Notes under the pieces: model-generated
Database searches by the model: none
Told to the model about the DNA's origin: nothing
Seen by the model: only the letters and a program-made list of their open reading frames with translations
Part shown: positions 36,776 through 46,277 of the stretch, piece after piece
Numbering within the stretch: the first letter of the stretch is position 1
Layout: each line of letters opens with the position of its first letter
DNA from: Shinella sp. XGS7
Lineage (GTDB): Bacteria; Pseudomonadota; Gammaproteobacteria; Burkholderiales; Burkholderiaceae_C
DNA: 64,000 nt
Assembly (NCBI RefSeq): GCF_020535565.1
Contig: NZ_CP084758.1
Location: 3,485,001-3,549,000, forward strand
Direction of reading: 5' to 3'
Made by a program: the position numbers and the translations under genes

Positions 36776-37963
36776 TCAGGCCGCGATCAGGTCCTCCATC
36801 GGGCCGAAGAACTCGTAGCGCAGCTGCGCCGGTGGCACGCCCAGGGCCAGGCCGCTGGTGTAGACCGTGCGCATGAAGGGCTTGGGGCCGAGCAGATAAA
36901 GGTCCACATCGCGGTCGGCCGGCAGCACCTGAGCCAGCAGCTCGGCATCGACCCGGCCCACCGCATGCGGCTGGTCGCCAGGGCGAGGCTCGTCATACAC
37001 ATAGAGCGGGCGCACATTCGGGTGGGCCTGGGCCAGCTCCGCCACCCGCGCCCGGAAGGCGTGCGCGCCGCCATGCCGGGCCGCGTGAATGAAGTGGATG
37101 GTGCGGCCGCTGCCGGCGGCGGCCTCCAGCATGGCCATGGCCGGCGTGATGCCCACGCCGCCTGTCACCAGCACCAAGGGCCGCCCGGCCGTGGTGTCCA
37201 GCGTGAACTCGCCGGCCGGCGCCTGGGCCCGCAGCAGGGCGCCGACCTCCGCCACCTCGTGCAGCCAGTTCGAGACCCGGCCTCCCGGCTCGCGCTTCAC
37301 GCTGATGCGGTAGCAGGGCTTGCCGGGCGCGTCCGAGAGGGAGTAGTTGCGGCGCAGGGTCTGGCCCTCGATCTCCAGCACCAGGGTCAGGTACTGCCCC
37401 GGCTGATAGCTCAGCAGGGGCTGGCCGTCGGCCGCCTCCAGGTAGAAAGAGCTGATGAGCTCGCTCTCCACCACCTTGCGCACCAGCCGCAGGCTGCGCA
37501 GGCCGCGCCAGCCGCCGGGCTGAGCGGCGGTCCCGGCATAGGCCTGCTCCTCGGCTTCGATCAGCAGCCGTGCCAGGGCACCATAGGCCTCGGCCCAGGC
37601 GGCCATGAGAGCGTCGCTAGCGATCTCGGGGCCCAGCACCGCGCGGATCGCGCGCAGCAGGCAGTCGCCCACGATGGGGTAGTGCGCGGGCTGCACACCC
37701 AGGGCCACATGCTTTTGCACGATGCGCGGCAGGGCCGGTGCCAGGGCTTCGAGCTGGTCGATATGGCGGGCATAGGCCAGCACCGCGCCGGCCAGGGCGC
37801 GAGCCTGGGTGCCGGCGGCCTGGTGGGCCTCGTTGAAGAAGGCCTTGAGCTCCGGATGCTCGGTGAGCATGCCGCGGTAGAAGTGCTGGGTGATGGCTTC
37901 ACCGCGCTCCTGCAGCAGGGGCACGCTGGCCTGGATCAGGGCAATGGTCTGGGGGCTGAACAT
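36776..37963 (-). CDS. hmp: flavohemoglobin, NO dioxygenase
   Basis: 395 aa. The globin domain covers about residues 1-140 (TIALIQASVPLLQERGEAIT; proximal His in VQKHVALGVQPAHYPIVG). A ferredoxin-reductase-type FAD domain follows (LRRNYSLSDAPG), then an NAD domain (LVTGGVGITPAMAML, DLYLLGPKPFM). It converts NO and O2 to nitrate with NAD(P)H in the cytoplasm. It diverges from norR with three NorR-type boxes and a sigma-54-like site between them, so NO induction through NorR is strongly suggested. Confidence 0.95.
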   Translation of the reverse strand: MFSPQTIALIQASVPLLQERGEAITQHFYRGMLTEHPELKAFFNEAHQAAGTQARALAGAVLAYARHIDQLEALAPALPRIVQKHVALGVQPAHYPIVGDCLLRAIRAVLGPEIASDALMAAWAEAYGALARLLIEAEEQAYAGTAAQPGGWRGLRSLRLVRKVVESELISSFYLEAADGQPLLSYQPGQYLTLVLEIEGQTLRRNYSLSDAPGKPCYRISVKREPGGRVSNWLHEVAEVGALLRAQAPAGEFTLDTTAGRPLVLVTGGVGITPAMAMLEAAAGSGRTIHFIHAARHGGAHAFRARVAELAQAHPNVRPLYVYDEPRPGDQPHAVGRVDAELLAQVLPADRDVDLYLLGPKPFMRTVYTSGLALGVPPAQLRYEFFGPMEDLIAA

Positions 37964-37997
37964 GGAAACACTCCTTGAATGTGGATACCCCTCTCTT

Positions 37998-38013
37998 CAC
38001 ACAAAGCGTGCCA
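37998..38013 (-). promoter_or_regulatory. sigma-54-like promoter of hmp
   Basis: Read on the minus strand: TGGCACGCTTTGTGTG. The -24 TGGCACG is perfect; the -12 part is weak (GT in place of GC at the expected distance). It is 35-50 bp before the hmp start and 53-110 bp from the NorR boxes, a suitable enhancer distance. Confidence 0.55.
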
Positions 38014-38065
38014 GCCGTGACCCAAAGGCCAAGGCCTTGATTCATCTCAAGTTTTTCTTTCAGGT

Positions 38066-38121
38066 GTCTAATTGACCCAGGACCTTGAAAAGGTCTAAAT
38101 GACAAAAAGGGTCTGAATGAC
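38066..38121 (+). promoter_or_regulatory. three NorR boxes (GT-N7-AC)
   Basis: GTCTAATTGAC (38066-38076), GTCTAAATGAC (38093-38103) and GTCTGAATGAC (38111-38121) are near-identical and each fits the NorR core GT-N7-AC. Three sites are what E. coli NorR needs to form its active oligomer. The third overlaps the norR start codon at 38117, which predicts autorepression. A GACCTT-GAA-AAGGTC inverted repeat (38081-38095) lies between the first two. Confidence 0.75.
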
Positions 38122-39685
38122 AACAGAACATCCCTACCGGCAGCTGCTTGCCGCAGTGCGCGGCCTGCTGCCCTGCGATGCCGTCGCCCTGCTGCGCCTG
38201 CTGCCGGCTGAGGAGACGGATGCGCCGGCCGGCAGCGCTGCCACCGAGGGCGCCGTGCTGCAGCCGGTGGCCGTGGAGGGCCTGGTCGAGGAGGCGCTGG
38301 GGCGGCGCTTTCCGGCCCAGGCCCACCCGCGCCTGGCGCGGCTGCTGGCCAGCCCCTCCGGCCTGCGCTTCCCGGCCGATGCGGGCCTGCCCGACCCCTA
38401 TGACGGGCTGCTGGCGCATCAGCTGGAACTGCGCGCGGTGCATGACTGCATGGGCGCGCCGCTGCACCACCAGGGGCGGCTCTGGGGCCTGGTGACGCTG
38501 GACGCGCTGGACCCTCGCGCCTTCGACGCCGTGACGCCTGCCCAGCTGGGCGCCATCGTGGCCCTGCTGGAGTCCGGCATCGCGGCCGAGGCGCAGATCG
38601 AGGCTCTAGCCCGGCGTGCCGCCCATGAGCAGGCCCTGGCCCGCGCCCTGCATGAGGGCGGAGCGCCGCGGCCGCGGGAGCTGCTGGGCAAGAGTGCGGC
38701 CATGGGCCAGCTCAGGAAGGAGATCGATCTGGTAGCCGCCTCCGACCTGACCGTGCTGATCCTGGGCGAGACCGGGGTGGGCAAGGAGCTGGTGGCGCAG
38801 CGCCTGCATGCGCGCTCGGCGCGGGCCGAGCGTCCCCTGGTGCAGATCAATTGCGCCGCCCTGCCCGAGAGCCTGGCCGATAGCGAGCTCTTCGGCCACA
38901 AGCGCGGCGCCTTCACCGGCGCGGTGGCCGACCGGGTGGGCAAGTTCGAGCTGGCCGATGGCGGCACGCTCTTCCTGGACGAGGTGGGCGAGCTGCCGCT
39001 GGCCGTGCAGGCCAAGCTGCTGCGCGTGCTGCAAAGCGGGGAGCTGCAGCGCCCGGGCAGCGACCGGCTGCTGCGGGTGGATGTGCGGGTGCTGGCCGCC
39101 ACCAACCGCGATCTGCGCCAGGAGGTGGCCCGCGGACGTTTCCGCGCCGATCTCTACCACCGGCTCTCGGTCTACCCGCTGCAGGTGCCGGCCCTGCGCG
39201 AGCGCGGACGCGATGTGCTGAGCCTGGCGGGCGGTTTTCTGGAGGAGAACCAGCACCGCCTGGGCGCGCGCAATCTGCGGCTCTCGCCCGCGGCCTCGGC
39301 CGCCCTGCTGGCGCATGACTGGCCGGGCAATGTGCGCGAGCTGGAGCATCTGCTGAGCCGGGCGGCCCTGCGCGCGCTGGCGGAGCAGGGGCGGGGCGGC
39401 CGCTGGATTGCCATCGAGCCTGCGCATCTGGCGCTGCAGCCGGCGGCGCCCGTGCCCGTCACCAGCGTCCGTGCGCCGGCAGGCGATGACACGGCGATGG
39501 CCGAGCCCCTGCCGCCCGACCAGATGCGCCCCGGCCTGCGCGAGGCCACGGACGCCTTCCAGCGGCGCTGGATCGAGGCCGCCCTGGCGCGCCAGGGCGG
39601 CAGCATGGCGGCGGTGGCGCGCGAGGCGGGCATGGACCGCAGCAATCTGCTGCGCCTGGCCCGCCGCCTGGGCCTGCGCGGCTGA
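38117..39685 (+). CDS. norR: NO-responsive sigma-54-dependent activator NorR
   Basis: 522 aa. An N-terminal GAF domain (about 1-170; it binds a non-haem iron in NorR) precedes the AAA+ domain with Walker A GETGVGKELVAQ, the sigma-54 loop KRGAFTGAVADRV and Walker B GTLFLDEVGELPL. The C-terminal Fis-type helix-turn-helix is GSMAAVAREAGMDRSNLLRL. It diverges from hmp and is the expected regulator of it. The start codon lies inside the third NorR box, and the ribosome site is weak (AAGGG), consistent with low, self-limited expression. Confidence 0.92.
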   Translation: MTTEHPYRQLLAAVRGLLPCDAVALLRLLPAEETDAPAGSAATEGAVLQPVAVEGLVEEALGRRFPAQAHPRLARLLASPSGLRFPADAGLPDPYDGLLAHQLELRAVHDCMGAPLHHQGRLWGLVTLDALDPRAFDAVTPAQLGAIVALLESGIAAEAQIEALARRAAHEQALARALHEGGAPRPRELLGKSAAMGQLRKEIDLVAASDLTVLILGETGVGKELVAQRLHARSARAERPLVQINCAALPESLADSELFGHKRGAFTGAVADRVGKFELADGGTLFLDEVGELPLAVQAKLLRVLQSGELQRPGSDRLLRVDVRVLAATNRDLRQEVARGRFRADLYHRLSVYPLQVPALRERGRDVLSLAGGFLEENQHRLGARNLRLSPAASAALLAHDWPGNVRELEHLLSRAALRALAEQGRGGRWIAIEPAHLALQPAAPVPVTSVRAPAGDDTAMAEPLPPDQMRPGLREATDAFQRRWIEAALARQGGSMAAVAREAGMDRSNLLRLARRLGLRG

Positions 39686-39691
39686 GTGCGT

Positions 39692-42025
39692 TCAGGCGGG
39701 GCTGAGCGTCACCTGCACCTCGGTGCGCAGCTCACGTGCGGCCTCCACCATATGCCGCAGCGCGGCCTCGGTCTCGGGCCAGGCGCGGGTCTTCAGGCCG
39801 CAATCGGGATTCACCCAGAGCTGGTCGTCCAGCAGGCGTTCGCGGGCAAGATCGAGCAGGGTCTTCATTTCGTCGACGCCGGGAACGCGTGGCGAGTGGA
39901 TGTCATAGACACCGGGCCCGATCTCGTTCGGGTAGCGCTGCACGGCGAAAGCCTGCAAAAGCTCCATCTTCGACCGGGATGTCTCGATCGAGATGACATC
40001 CGCGTCCATCGCCGCGATCGCGGGCATGATGTCGTTGAACTCCGAATAGCACATATGCGTGTGAATCTGGGTTTCGTCCGCAACGCCGGTCGAGCACAGG
40101 CGGAAGGCTTCGACCGCCCAGTCCAGGTAGTGCTGCCAGTCCCTCCGGCGAAGCGGCAGCCCTTCCCGTAGCGCCGCCTCGTCGATCTGGATGATGGCGG
40201 CGCCCGCGCGCTCCAGGTCGAGCACTTCGTCGCGGATCGCCAGCGCGATCTGGCGGCACACCGTCTCGCGCGGCAGGTCGTCGCGCACGAAGGACCAGTT
40301 CAGGATCGTGACGGGGCCGGTGAGCATGCCCTTCATCGGCCTTTGCGTCAGCGACTGCGCATAGTCCCACCAGCCGACGGTCATCGGGTTCGGGCGTGCG
40401 ACGTCGCCGTAGATGATGGGCGGCCGGACGTAGCGCGAGCCGTAGCTCTGCACCCAGGCATGCCGGGTGAAGGCGAAGCCTGAAAGCTGCTCGCCGAAAT
40501 ACTGCACCATGTCGTTGCGCTCGAACTCGCCATGCACGAGAACGTCGAGCCCGATCTCCTCCTGCCAGCGCACGACCGCCACGGTCTCGCGCTCCATGGC
40601 GGCGCGGTACTCGGCCTCGGGCAGCTCGCCGCGCTTGTAGGCGGCCCGGGCGGCGCGGATCTCGACCGTCTGCGGGAAGGAGCCGATGGTGGTGGTCGGG
40701 AAGGCCGGCAAGGCGAGGCGCTGGCGCTGCAGCGGGCGGCGCTGGGCAAAGGGCGAGGCGCGGCGGTCGGCGTCCGTGCCCAGCAGGGCCAGGCGGGCGG
40801 CCACCGAGGGCCGGCGCACGCGCGGGCTGTCACGGCGGCTGACCAGGGCGGCGCGGTTCTCGGCCAGGGCCTGGGCCAGCGTGGCGTCTGCTGCGGCCTG
40901 CGGGCCGGCTTCATCCGCCCACAAGGCGCGCTCCAGCAGGCGCAGCTCGGCCAGTTTTTCCTCGGCGCCGCTGAGCCAGCTGCGCAGCTCGGCGTCCAGG
41001 CCGGCGTCCTCGCGCAGCCGGTAAGGCACATGCAGCAGGGAGCAGGAGGCGGCCACCCAGAGCCGGCCGCCACGCAGGGCACGCAGCGTGCGCAGGCGCT
41101 GGAGCGCCGCGTCCAGATCGGCGCGCCAGATATTGCGGCCGTCGATGATGCCCACCGAGAGCTCGCGCTCGGCCGGCAGCGCGCGGGCCGCCTGCTCCAG
41201 CTCCGCGCCACCGCGCACCGCGTCCAGATGCAGGCCCGCCACCGGCAGGCTGCAGGCCAGGGCCAGGTTCTCGCCCAGGGGGCCGAAATAGCTGGCCAGC
41301 AGGATCTGCTGCTCGCCGCGGGCCAGCTGCTCATAGGCCTGGCGCAGCGCGGCGCGCCAGGGCTCGGCGAGTTCCAGGCCGAGGATGGGCTCGTCCAGCT
41401 GCACCCAGGACACGCCGCGCGCGGCCAGCTTGTCCAGCAGGGCGGCATAGGCCTTGAGCAGCTCGGGCAGCAGGCTCAGGCGATCGAAGCCTGCCTGGTG
41501 GCTCTTGCCCAGGTGCAGAAAGCTCACCGGCCCCAGCAGGGCCACCTTGGGCGTGGCCGGCAAGGCCAGGGCCTCGTCCAGCTCGGCCAGCAGGCGCTCG
41601 GGCTGCAGGCTGAAGCGGGTGGCGGTATCGAACTCGGGCACCAGATAGTGGTAGTTGGTGTCGAACCACTTGGTCATCTCCAGGGCCGGCTGGCCGCGCG
41701 GCTGCTCGGGTCGGGCGGGCGTGCCGCGGGCCATGGCGAAGTAACGCGCCAGGGCCGGCTCCTCGCCGCTGAAGCCGAAGCGCGCGGGTTCGCAGCCGAA
41801 GAGCTGGATCAGATTGGCCACCTGGTCGTAGAAGGCGAAATCGCCCACGGTGACAAAGCCCAGGCCGGCGTCCAGCTGCAGGCGCCAGTGGCGCTCCCGC
41901 AGGCTGCGGCCCACCTGCTCCAGGGCCGCGGCATCGATCTCGCCGCGCCAGTGGCGCTCCAAGGCGGTTTTCAGCTCGCGCTGCGCGCCGATGCGAGGAA
42001 AGCCCAGAACATGAGTCTTGATCAT
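39692..42025 (-). CDS. metE: cobalamin-independent methionine synthase MetE
   Basis: 777 aa, normal length. It transfers the methyl group of 5-methyltetrahydrofolate-(Glu)n to homocysteine. The N-terminal barrel begins [16 protein letters not shown]. The C-terminal catalytic barrel starts [12 protein letters not shown] and has zinc ligands in [13 protein letters not shown] (His, Cys), a Glu, and PDCGLKTR (Cys). The gene diverges from metR. From about 39.83 to 40.65 kb the codon style changes (more TCG/ATC, less strict C/G third position) compared with the N-terminal part and the neighbouring genes, which hints at a recombinant 3' half. Confidence 0.95.
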   Translation of the reverse strand: MIKTHVLGFPRIGAQRELKTALERHWRGEIDAAALEQVGRSLRERHWRLQLDAGLGFVTVGDFAFYDQVANLIQLFGCEPARFGFSGEEPALARYFAMARGTPARPEQPRGQPALEMTKWFDTNYHYLVPEFDTATRFSLQPERLLAELDEALALPATPKVALLGPVSFLHLGKSHQAGFDRLSLLPELLKAYAALLDKLAARGVSWVQLDEPILGLELAEPWRAALRQAYEQLARGEQQILLASYFGPLGENLALACSLPVAGLHLDAVRGGAELEQAARALPAERELSVGIIDGRNIWRADLDAALQRLRTLRALRGGRLWVAASCSLLHVPYRLREDAGLDAELRSWLSGAEEKLAELRLLERALWADEAGPQAAADATLAQALAENRAALVSRRDSPRVRRPSVAARLALLGTDADRRASPFAQRRPLQRQRLALPAFPTTTIGSFPQTVEIRAARAAYKRGELPEAEYRAAMERETVAVVRWQEEIGLDVLVHGEFERNDMVQYFGEQLSGFAFTRHAWVQSYGSRYVRPPIIYGDVARPNPMTVGWWDYAQSLTQRPMKGMLTGPVTILNWSFVRDDLPRETVCRQIALAIRDEVLDLERAGAAIIQIDEAALREGLPLRRRDWQHYLDWAVEAFRLCSTGVADETQIHTHMCYSEFNDIMPAIAAMDADVISIETSRSKMELLQAFAVQRYPNEIGPGVYDIHSPRVPGVDEMKTLLDLARERLLDDQLWVNPDCGLKTRAWPETEAALRHMVEAARELRTEVQVTLSPA

Positions 42026-42043
42026 GGAAAAACGTGATGACGA

Positions 42044-42056
42044 TGAAAACGATTCG
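42044..42056. promoter_or_regulatory. candidate MetR box in the metE-metR intergenic region
   Basis: TGAA-AACGA-TTCG differs by one base from the MetR consensus TGAA-N5-TTCA. It sits 19 bp upstream of the metE start and 67 bp from the metR start. Confidence 0.4.
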
Positions 42057-42122
42057 CCATGATCCCGTCTTCGCCTCTATGATTCAAACGAAACGTTTTT
42101 GGGTTCACACTGAATTTCACTC

Positions 42123-43049
42123 ATGCAATCCCCGCTGGAGCTGCGCCATCTGAAAACCCTGCTGGCCTTGCGCGAGGCTGGCAATCTCTCACGGGCGGCC
42201 CAGCTGCTCAACCTCACCCAGTCCGCCCTCTCCCACCAGCTCAAGGCCCTGGAGGCGCATTACGGCGCCAGCCTCTTCGAGCGCAAGTCCAGCCCGGTGG
42301 TCTTTGGCGCCGCCGGCCAGCGCCTGCTGCGCCTGGCCGAGCAGGTGCTGCCCCAGGTGGAGGAAGCCGAACGCGATGTGGGCCGCCTGGTGGCGGGCTC
42401 GGCCGGCCAGCTGCGCATTGCCGTGGAATGCCACACCTGCTTTGACTGGCTGATGCCGGCCATGGACGCCTTCCGCGCCCGCTGGCCCGAGGTGGAGCTG
42501 GACATCGTCTCGGGCTTCCATGCCGACCCGGTGGGCCTGCTGCACCAGGACCGGGCCGAGCTGGCCATCGTCTCCGAGGTGGATGCCGAGGAGCGCGAGG
42601 TGGCCGTGCACCCGCTCTTCGCCTTCGAGATCGTGGCCCTGCTGCCCAAGGGTCATGTCTTGCTGGACAAGCCCTGGCTGGAGGCCCAGGACTTCGCCGA
42701 CCAGACCCTGATCACCTACCCGGTGCCGGACGAGATGCTGGACCTGGTGCGCCGCGTGCTGCAGCCCGCGGGTGTGAGCCCGGCCGCGCGGCGCAGCACC
42801 GAGCTGACCGTGGCCATGCTGCAGCTGGTGGCCAGCGGCCGCGGCCTGGCCGCCCTGCCCCTGTGGGCCGTGGAGCAGTATCTGGCGCGTGGCTATGTGG
42901 CGCAGCAGCGCATCGGCGAAGCCGGACTCACCGGCAGGCTCTATGCCGTGAGCAGCCAGCGCCTGGCGGGCAAGCCCTTTCTGGCCGATTTCGTGCGCCT
43001 GATGCGCGAGACTTCATTGATCAATCTGCCGGGGGTGAGCCTGCTCTGA
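42123..43049 (+). CDS. metR: LysR family regulator MetR
   Basis: 308 aa. The N-terminal helix-turn-helix is LELRHLKTLLALREAGNLSR, then AAQLLNLTQSALSHQLKALE. The effector domain has the MetR-typical RIAVECHTCFDWLMPAMDAF and DIVSGFHADPVGLL. MetR senses homocysteine and activates metE. The divergent arrangement with metE supports the name. It ends 21 bp before a strong bidirectional hairpin. Confidence 0.93.
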   Translation: MQSPLELRHLKTLLALREAGNLSRAAQLLNLTQSALSHQLKALEAHYGASLFERKSSPVVFGAAGQRLLRLAEQVLPQVEEAERDVGRLVAGSAGQLRIAVECHTCFDWLMPAMDAFRARWPEVELDIVSGFHADPVGLLHQDRAELAIVSEVDAEEREVAVHPLFAFEIVALLPKGHVLLDKPWLEAQDFADQTLITYPVPDEMLDLVRRVLQPAGVSPAARRSTELTVAMLQLVASGRGLAALPLWAVEQYLARGYVAQQRIGEAGLTGRLYAVSSQRLAGKPFLADFVRLMRETSLINLPGVSLL

Positions 43050-43070
43050 GTCCGGGACGCGGCCCATGAA

Positions 43071-43092
43071 AAAAGCGCCCGCAGGCGCTTTT
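43071..43092. terminator. bidirectional intrinsic terminator between metR and ybdD
   Basis: AAAAGCGCC-CGCA-GGCGCTTTT forms a 9-bp perfect stem with a four-base loop. Its A/T ends act as a T-run in either direction, serving the convergent metR and cstA-ybdD transcripts. Confidence 0.85.
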
Positions 43093-43113
43093 CAAAGGGG
43101 TGAGCCAGGGGCC

Positions 43114-43344
43114 TCAGCAGCAGCGACCCATGCGCGCGCCGTAGCGTGCGGCCTGGCGCTCGCGGAAGAAGGCCTCGTAGCTCATGGGCGCCTGGTCCGG
43201 GTGGGTGGCCTGCATATGGGCCACATAGCTGCCGTAGTCGGGCACGCCCACCATCAGGCGAAAGCTCTGGGCCATGTAGCGGCCGGCCCGACCCACATCG
43301 GCGGCCAGGTCGGCCAGCTTGGCGCCGGCCTGATCAATCACCAC
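43114..43344 (-). CDS. ybdD: YbdD/YjiX family small protein
   Basis: 76 aa. The core MVGVPDYGSYVAHMQATHPDQ and the ending FFRERQAARYGARMGRCC are characteristic of the family that accompanies CstA-type transporters. The start is one of two adjacent GTG codons (43344 or 43341) that overlap the end of cstA, so translation is coupled. Longer frames upstream lie within cstA. YbdD partners are needed for pyruvate or peptide uptake by CstA/BtsT; the mechanism is unclear. Confidence 0.87.
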   Translation of the reverse strand: MVIDQAGAKLADLAADVGRAGRYMAQSFRLMVGVPDYGSYVAHMQATHPDQAPMSYEAFFRERQAARYGARMGRCC

Positions 43345-45403
43345 CGGCTCCCGCGGGCAGGGGCTGGAAGGGCGTTTCCTGCACCGTGGGCTTGCCGGCG
43401 GCACGGGCCGCCAGCACCGACTTGATGCTGTAGACCAGCACGCTGATCACCACGAACATGAAGAGGCCGCAGAGCACGGCGTCCAGGCGGTCGTTGAAGA
43501 TCACGCGCTGCATGGCGTCCAGGCTCTTGGCCGGGGCCAGCACCTGACCGGCGGCCAGGGCGTCGCTGTACTTCTGGGCATGGGCCAGGAAGCCGACCTT
43601 GGGGTCGCTGGAGAAGATCTTCAGGAAGCCGGCCGTCATGGTGCAGGCCAGCAGCCAGGCCGCGGGCACGATGGTGACCCAGGCGTAGCGGTCCTTCTTC
43701 ATCTTGAACAGCACCACGGTGCCCAGCATCAGGGCCACGGCGGCCAGCATCTGGTTGGCGATGCCGAACAGCGGCCACAGGGTGTTGATGCCGCCCAGCG
43801 GATCGACCACGCCCTGGTAGAGGAAGTAGCCCCAGGCCGCCACGCACAGGGCGGTGGCGATCAGATTGGCCGGCAGGGACTCGGTCTTCTTGAGCGCCGG
43901 CACGAAGGTGCCCAGCAGGTCCTGCAGCATGAAGCGGCCGGCACGGGTGCCCGCGTCCACGGCGGTCAGGATGAAGAGCGCCTCGAAGAGGATGGCGAAG
44001 TGGTACCAGAAGGCCATCATGGCCTTGCCGCCCACCACCTGGTGCAGGATGTGGGCCATGCCCACGGCCAGGGTCGGCGCGCCGCCGGCGCGGGCCAGGA
44101 TGGTGTGCTCGCCCACGTCCTTGGCGGTCTGCACCAGCATCTCGGGCGTGATCACGAAGCCCCAGGTGGAGAGCGTGGCGGCCACGGTCTCGGGGGTCTT
44201 GCCCACCAGGGCGGCCGGGCTGTTCATCGCGAAATAGATGCCCGGCTCGATGCAGGAGGCGGCCACCAGGGCCATCACGGCCACAAAGCTCTCGGCCAGC
44301 ATGCCGCCGTAGCCAATGAAGCGGGCGTTGACCTCGTTGTCCAGCATCTTGGGCGTGGTACCCGAGCTGATCAGCGCGTGGAAGCCCGAGACGGCGCCGC
44401 AGGCGATGGTGATGAAGAGGAAGGGGAAGAGATTGCCCGACCAGACCGGGCCGCTGCCCGCTGCGAACTGCGTGATGGCCGGCATCTGCAGCGGTGGGGC
44501 CACGACGACGATGCCGATGGCCAGGGCCACGATGGTGCCGATCTTCAGGAAGGTCGAGAGGTAGTCGCGCGGCGCCAGCAGCAGCCACACGGGGATGGAG
44601 GCGGCCACGAAGCCGTAGCCGATCAGCATCCAGGTCAGGGCCTTGCCGTCATAGGTGAAGAGCGGCGCCCAGGTGGGGCTCTCATGCACCCACTGGCCGC
44701 CCAGGATGGCCAGCATCAGGAGCACGAAGCCGATCAGGGAGACCTCACCGATGCGGCCCGGGCGGATGTAGCGGGTGTAGATGCCCATGAACAGGGCCAC
44801 GGGAATGGTGGCGGCCACCGTGAAGGTGCCCCAGGGCGATTCGGCCAGGGCCTTCACCACGATCAGCGCCAGCACCGCCAGGATGATGATCATGATCATG
44901 AAGGCGCCAAACAGCGCGATCACACCCGGCACCGTGCCCAGCTCCTGTTTGACCAGATCGCCCAGCGAGCGGCCATCGCGGCGCGTGGAGATGAAGAGCA
45001 CGATGAAGTCCTGCACCGCGCCGGCAAACACCACGCCGGCCAGGATCCACAGCAGGCCGGGCAGATAGCCCATCTGCGCGGCCAGCACCGGGCCCACCAG
45101 GGGGCCGGCGCCGGCAATGGCGGCGAAGTGGTGGCCGTAGAGCACGTACTTGTTGGTCGGCACATAGTCCAGACCATCGTTGTGCCGCCAGGCCGGCGTC
45201 ATGCGTTTGCCGTCCAGGCCGAAGACCTTGGTGGCCAGGAAGAGGCTGTAGTAGCGGTAGGCGATCAGGTAGACGCAGACGGCCGCAACGACCACCCACA
45301 GCGCGCTGACGGCTTCACCCCGCCCCAGCGCCACGGCTGCCAGCGCAAAAGCGCCCAGCAAAGCCACAAAGAACCACGCGAGGTGGCGACCCATTCCAGA
45401 CAT
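43334..45403 (-). CDS. cstA: carbon starvation protein CstA family transporter
   Basis: 689 aa with about sixteen hydrophobic segments. Family signatures are YVPTNKYVLYGHHFAAIAGA, GPLVGPVLAAQMGYLPGLLW, FHALISSGTTPKMLDNE and FWYHFAILFEALFILTAVDA. CstA/BtsT proteins take up pyruvate and possibly peptides when carbon is scarce. GAGGAGA precedes the ATG. It overlaps ybdD at its end. A NarL-type kinase/regulator pair lies directly upstream on the same strand, a common arrangement for its control. Confidence 0.93.
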   Translation of the reverse strand: MSGMGRHLAWFFVALLGAFALAAVALGRGEAVSALWVVVAAVCVYLIAYRYYSLFLATKVFGLDGKRMTPAWRHNDGLDYVPTNKYVLYGHHFAAIAGAGPLVGPVLAAQMGYLPGLLWILAGVVFAGAVQDFIVLFISTRRDGRSLGDLVKQELGTVPGVIALFGAFMIMIIILAVLALIVVKALAESPWGTFTVAATIPVALFMGIYTRYIRPGRIGEVSLIGFVLLMLAILGGQWVHESPTWAPLFTYDGKALTWMLIGYGFVAASIPVWLLLAPRDYLSTFLKIGTIVALAIGIVVVAPPLQMPAITQFAAGSGPVWSGNLFPFLFITIACGAVSGFHALISSGTTPKMLDNEVNARFIGYGGMLAESFVAVMALVAASCIEPGIYFAMNSPAALVGKTPETVAATLSTWGFVITPEMLVQTAKDVGEHTILARAGGAPTLAVGMAHILHQVVGGKAMMAFWYHFAILFEALFILTAVDAGTRAGRFMLQDLLGTFVPALKKTESLPANLIATALCVAAWGYFLYQGVVDPLGGINTLWPLFGIANQMLAAVALMLGTVVLFKMKKDRYAWVTIVPAAWLLACTMTAGFLKIFSSDPKVGFLAHAQKYSDALAAGQVLAPAKSLDAMQRVIFNDRLDAVLCGLFMFVVISVLVYSIKSVLAARAAGKPTVQETPFQPLPAGAGGD

Positions 45404-45644
45404 CGGTTTGTCTCCTCAAGAGAAAACGCCGGGCCGCCCCAAGTTTTCTCATCCCCAGCGGGGGGAGACCTGTCGCGTGGCGACGGGTTCGGGGGTGCGC
45501 ATGGCGACCATGCCGCGGCCCAGGCTTGTGGGCCGCTGTGCAGGCGGCAGTGTCGACCGCTCGGTCGGGTCAGCGCATCTGTGAGACCGCGCGTCCGGGT
45601 GCGCGGGACCACCTAAGGGTCAACCCTAGGCCATGGTCGGCAGC

Positions 45645-46277
45645 TCAGCCCTGGCCCAGATCGCGGGCATGCTCCACGGCGTACTTGATCAGCTCGGCCT
45701 GGCCGGCCAGACCCAGCTTGCGCTTGATGTTCTGGCGATGGGCCTCCACGGTGCGCACGCTCAAGGAGAGGCTGTTGGCGATCTGCTTGCTCGACTCGCC
45801 ACGCGCCAGGGCCGCGAGGATCTCGCCCTCGCGCAGCGAGAGCACGGGCTTGGGCGCCTGGTTGCGGAAGAGGCGCCGGGACACGGCCGGGCTCAGGAAG
45901 GTGCCGCCCGCGGCCACGGCCTCGATGGCGGCTACGATCTCGCTGGCCGGCGCGTCCTTGAGCACATAGCCGCGCGCCCCGGCCTGCAGGGCGCGCTGCA
46001 CATACTCGGGGTTGTCGTACATGCTGAACATCAGCACCCGCAGCTCGGGCCGCAGCTGCAGCAGCTCCTCGGCCAGGCTGATGCCATTGCTGTGCTTGAG
46101 GCCCACGTCCAGCAGGGCCACATCGGGCGCGCTGGCCAGCAGCTGGTGGCGCGCCTCCTCGGCATCGCCGGCCTCGGCCACCACGCTGAGCCCGGCCACG
46201 CTGGACAGGCGCGCGGCCAGGCCCTCGCGCACCATGGGGTGATCGTCCACCAGCAGGATGCGGATGGGCGGGCTCAT
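45645..46277 (-). CDS. NarL/FixJ-type response regulator
   Basis: 210 aa. The receiver domain has the acidic pair DD (11-12), phosphoacceptor Asp57 (VALLDVGLKHSNG) and Lys in GYVLKDAPAS. The C-terminal LuxR-type helix-turn-helix is LSLREGEILAALARGESSKQ, then IANSLSLSVRTVEAHRQNIK. The ATG overlaps the kinase stop by 4 bases, so the pair is coupled. It is 241 bp upstream of cstA; that gap holds a CGACCG-CT-CGGTCG palindrome (45554-45567) which could be its operator. Confidence 0.92.
   Translation of the reverse strand: MSPPIRILLVDDHPMVREGLAARLSSVAGLSVVAEAGDAEEARHQLLASAPDVALLDVGLKHSNGISLAEELLQLRPELRVLMFSMYDNPEYVQRALQAGARGYVLKDAPASEIVAAIEAVAAGGTFLSPAVSRRLFRNQAPKPVLSLREGEILAALARGESSKQIANSLSLSVRTVEAHRQNIKRKLGLAGQAELIKYAVEHARDLGQG

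Noticed and set aside
43580-45616. 678-aa plus-strand frame opposite cstA
   Set aside because: Antisense shadow, rich in Gln/His/Gly, with no domain.
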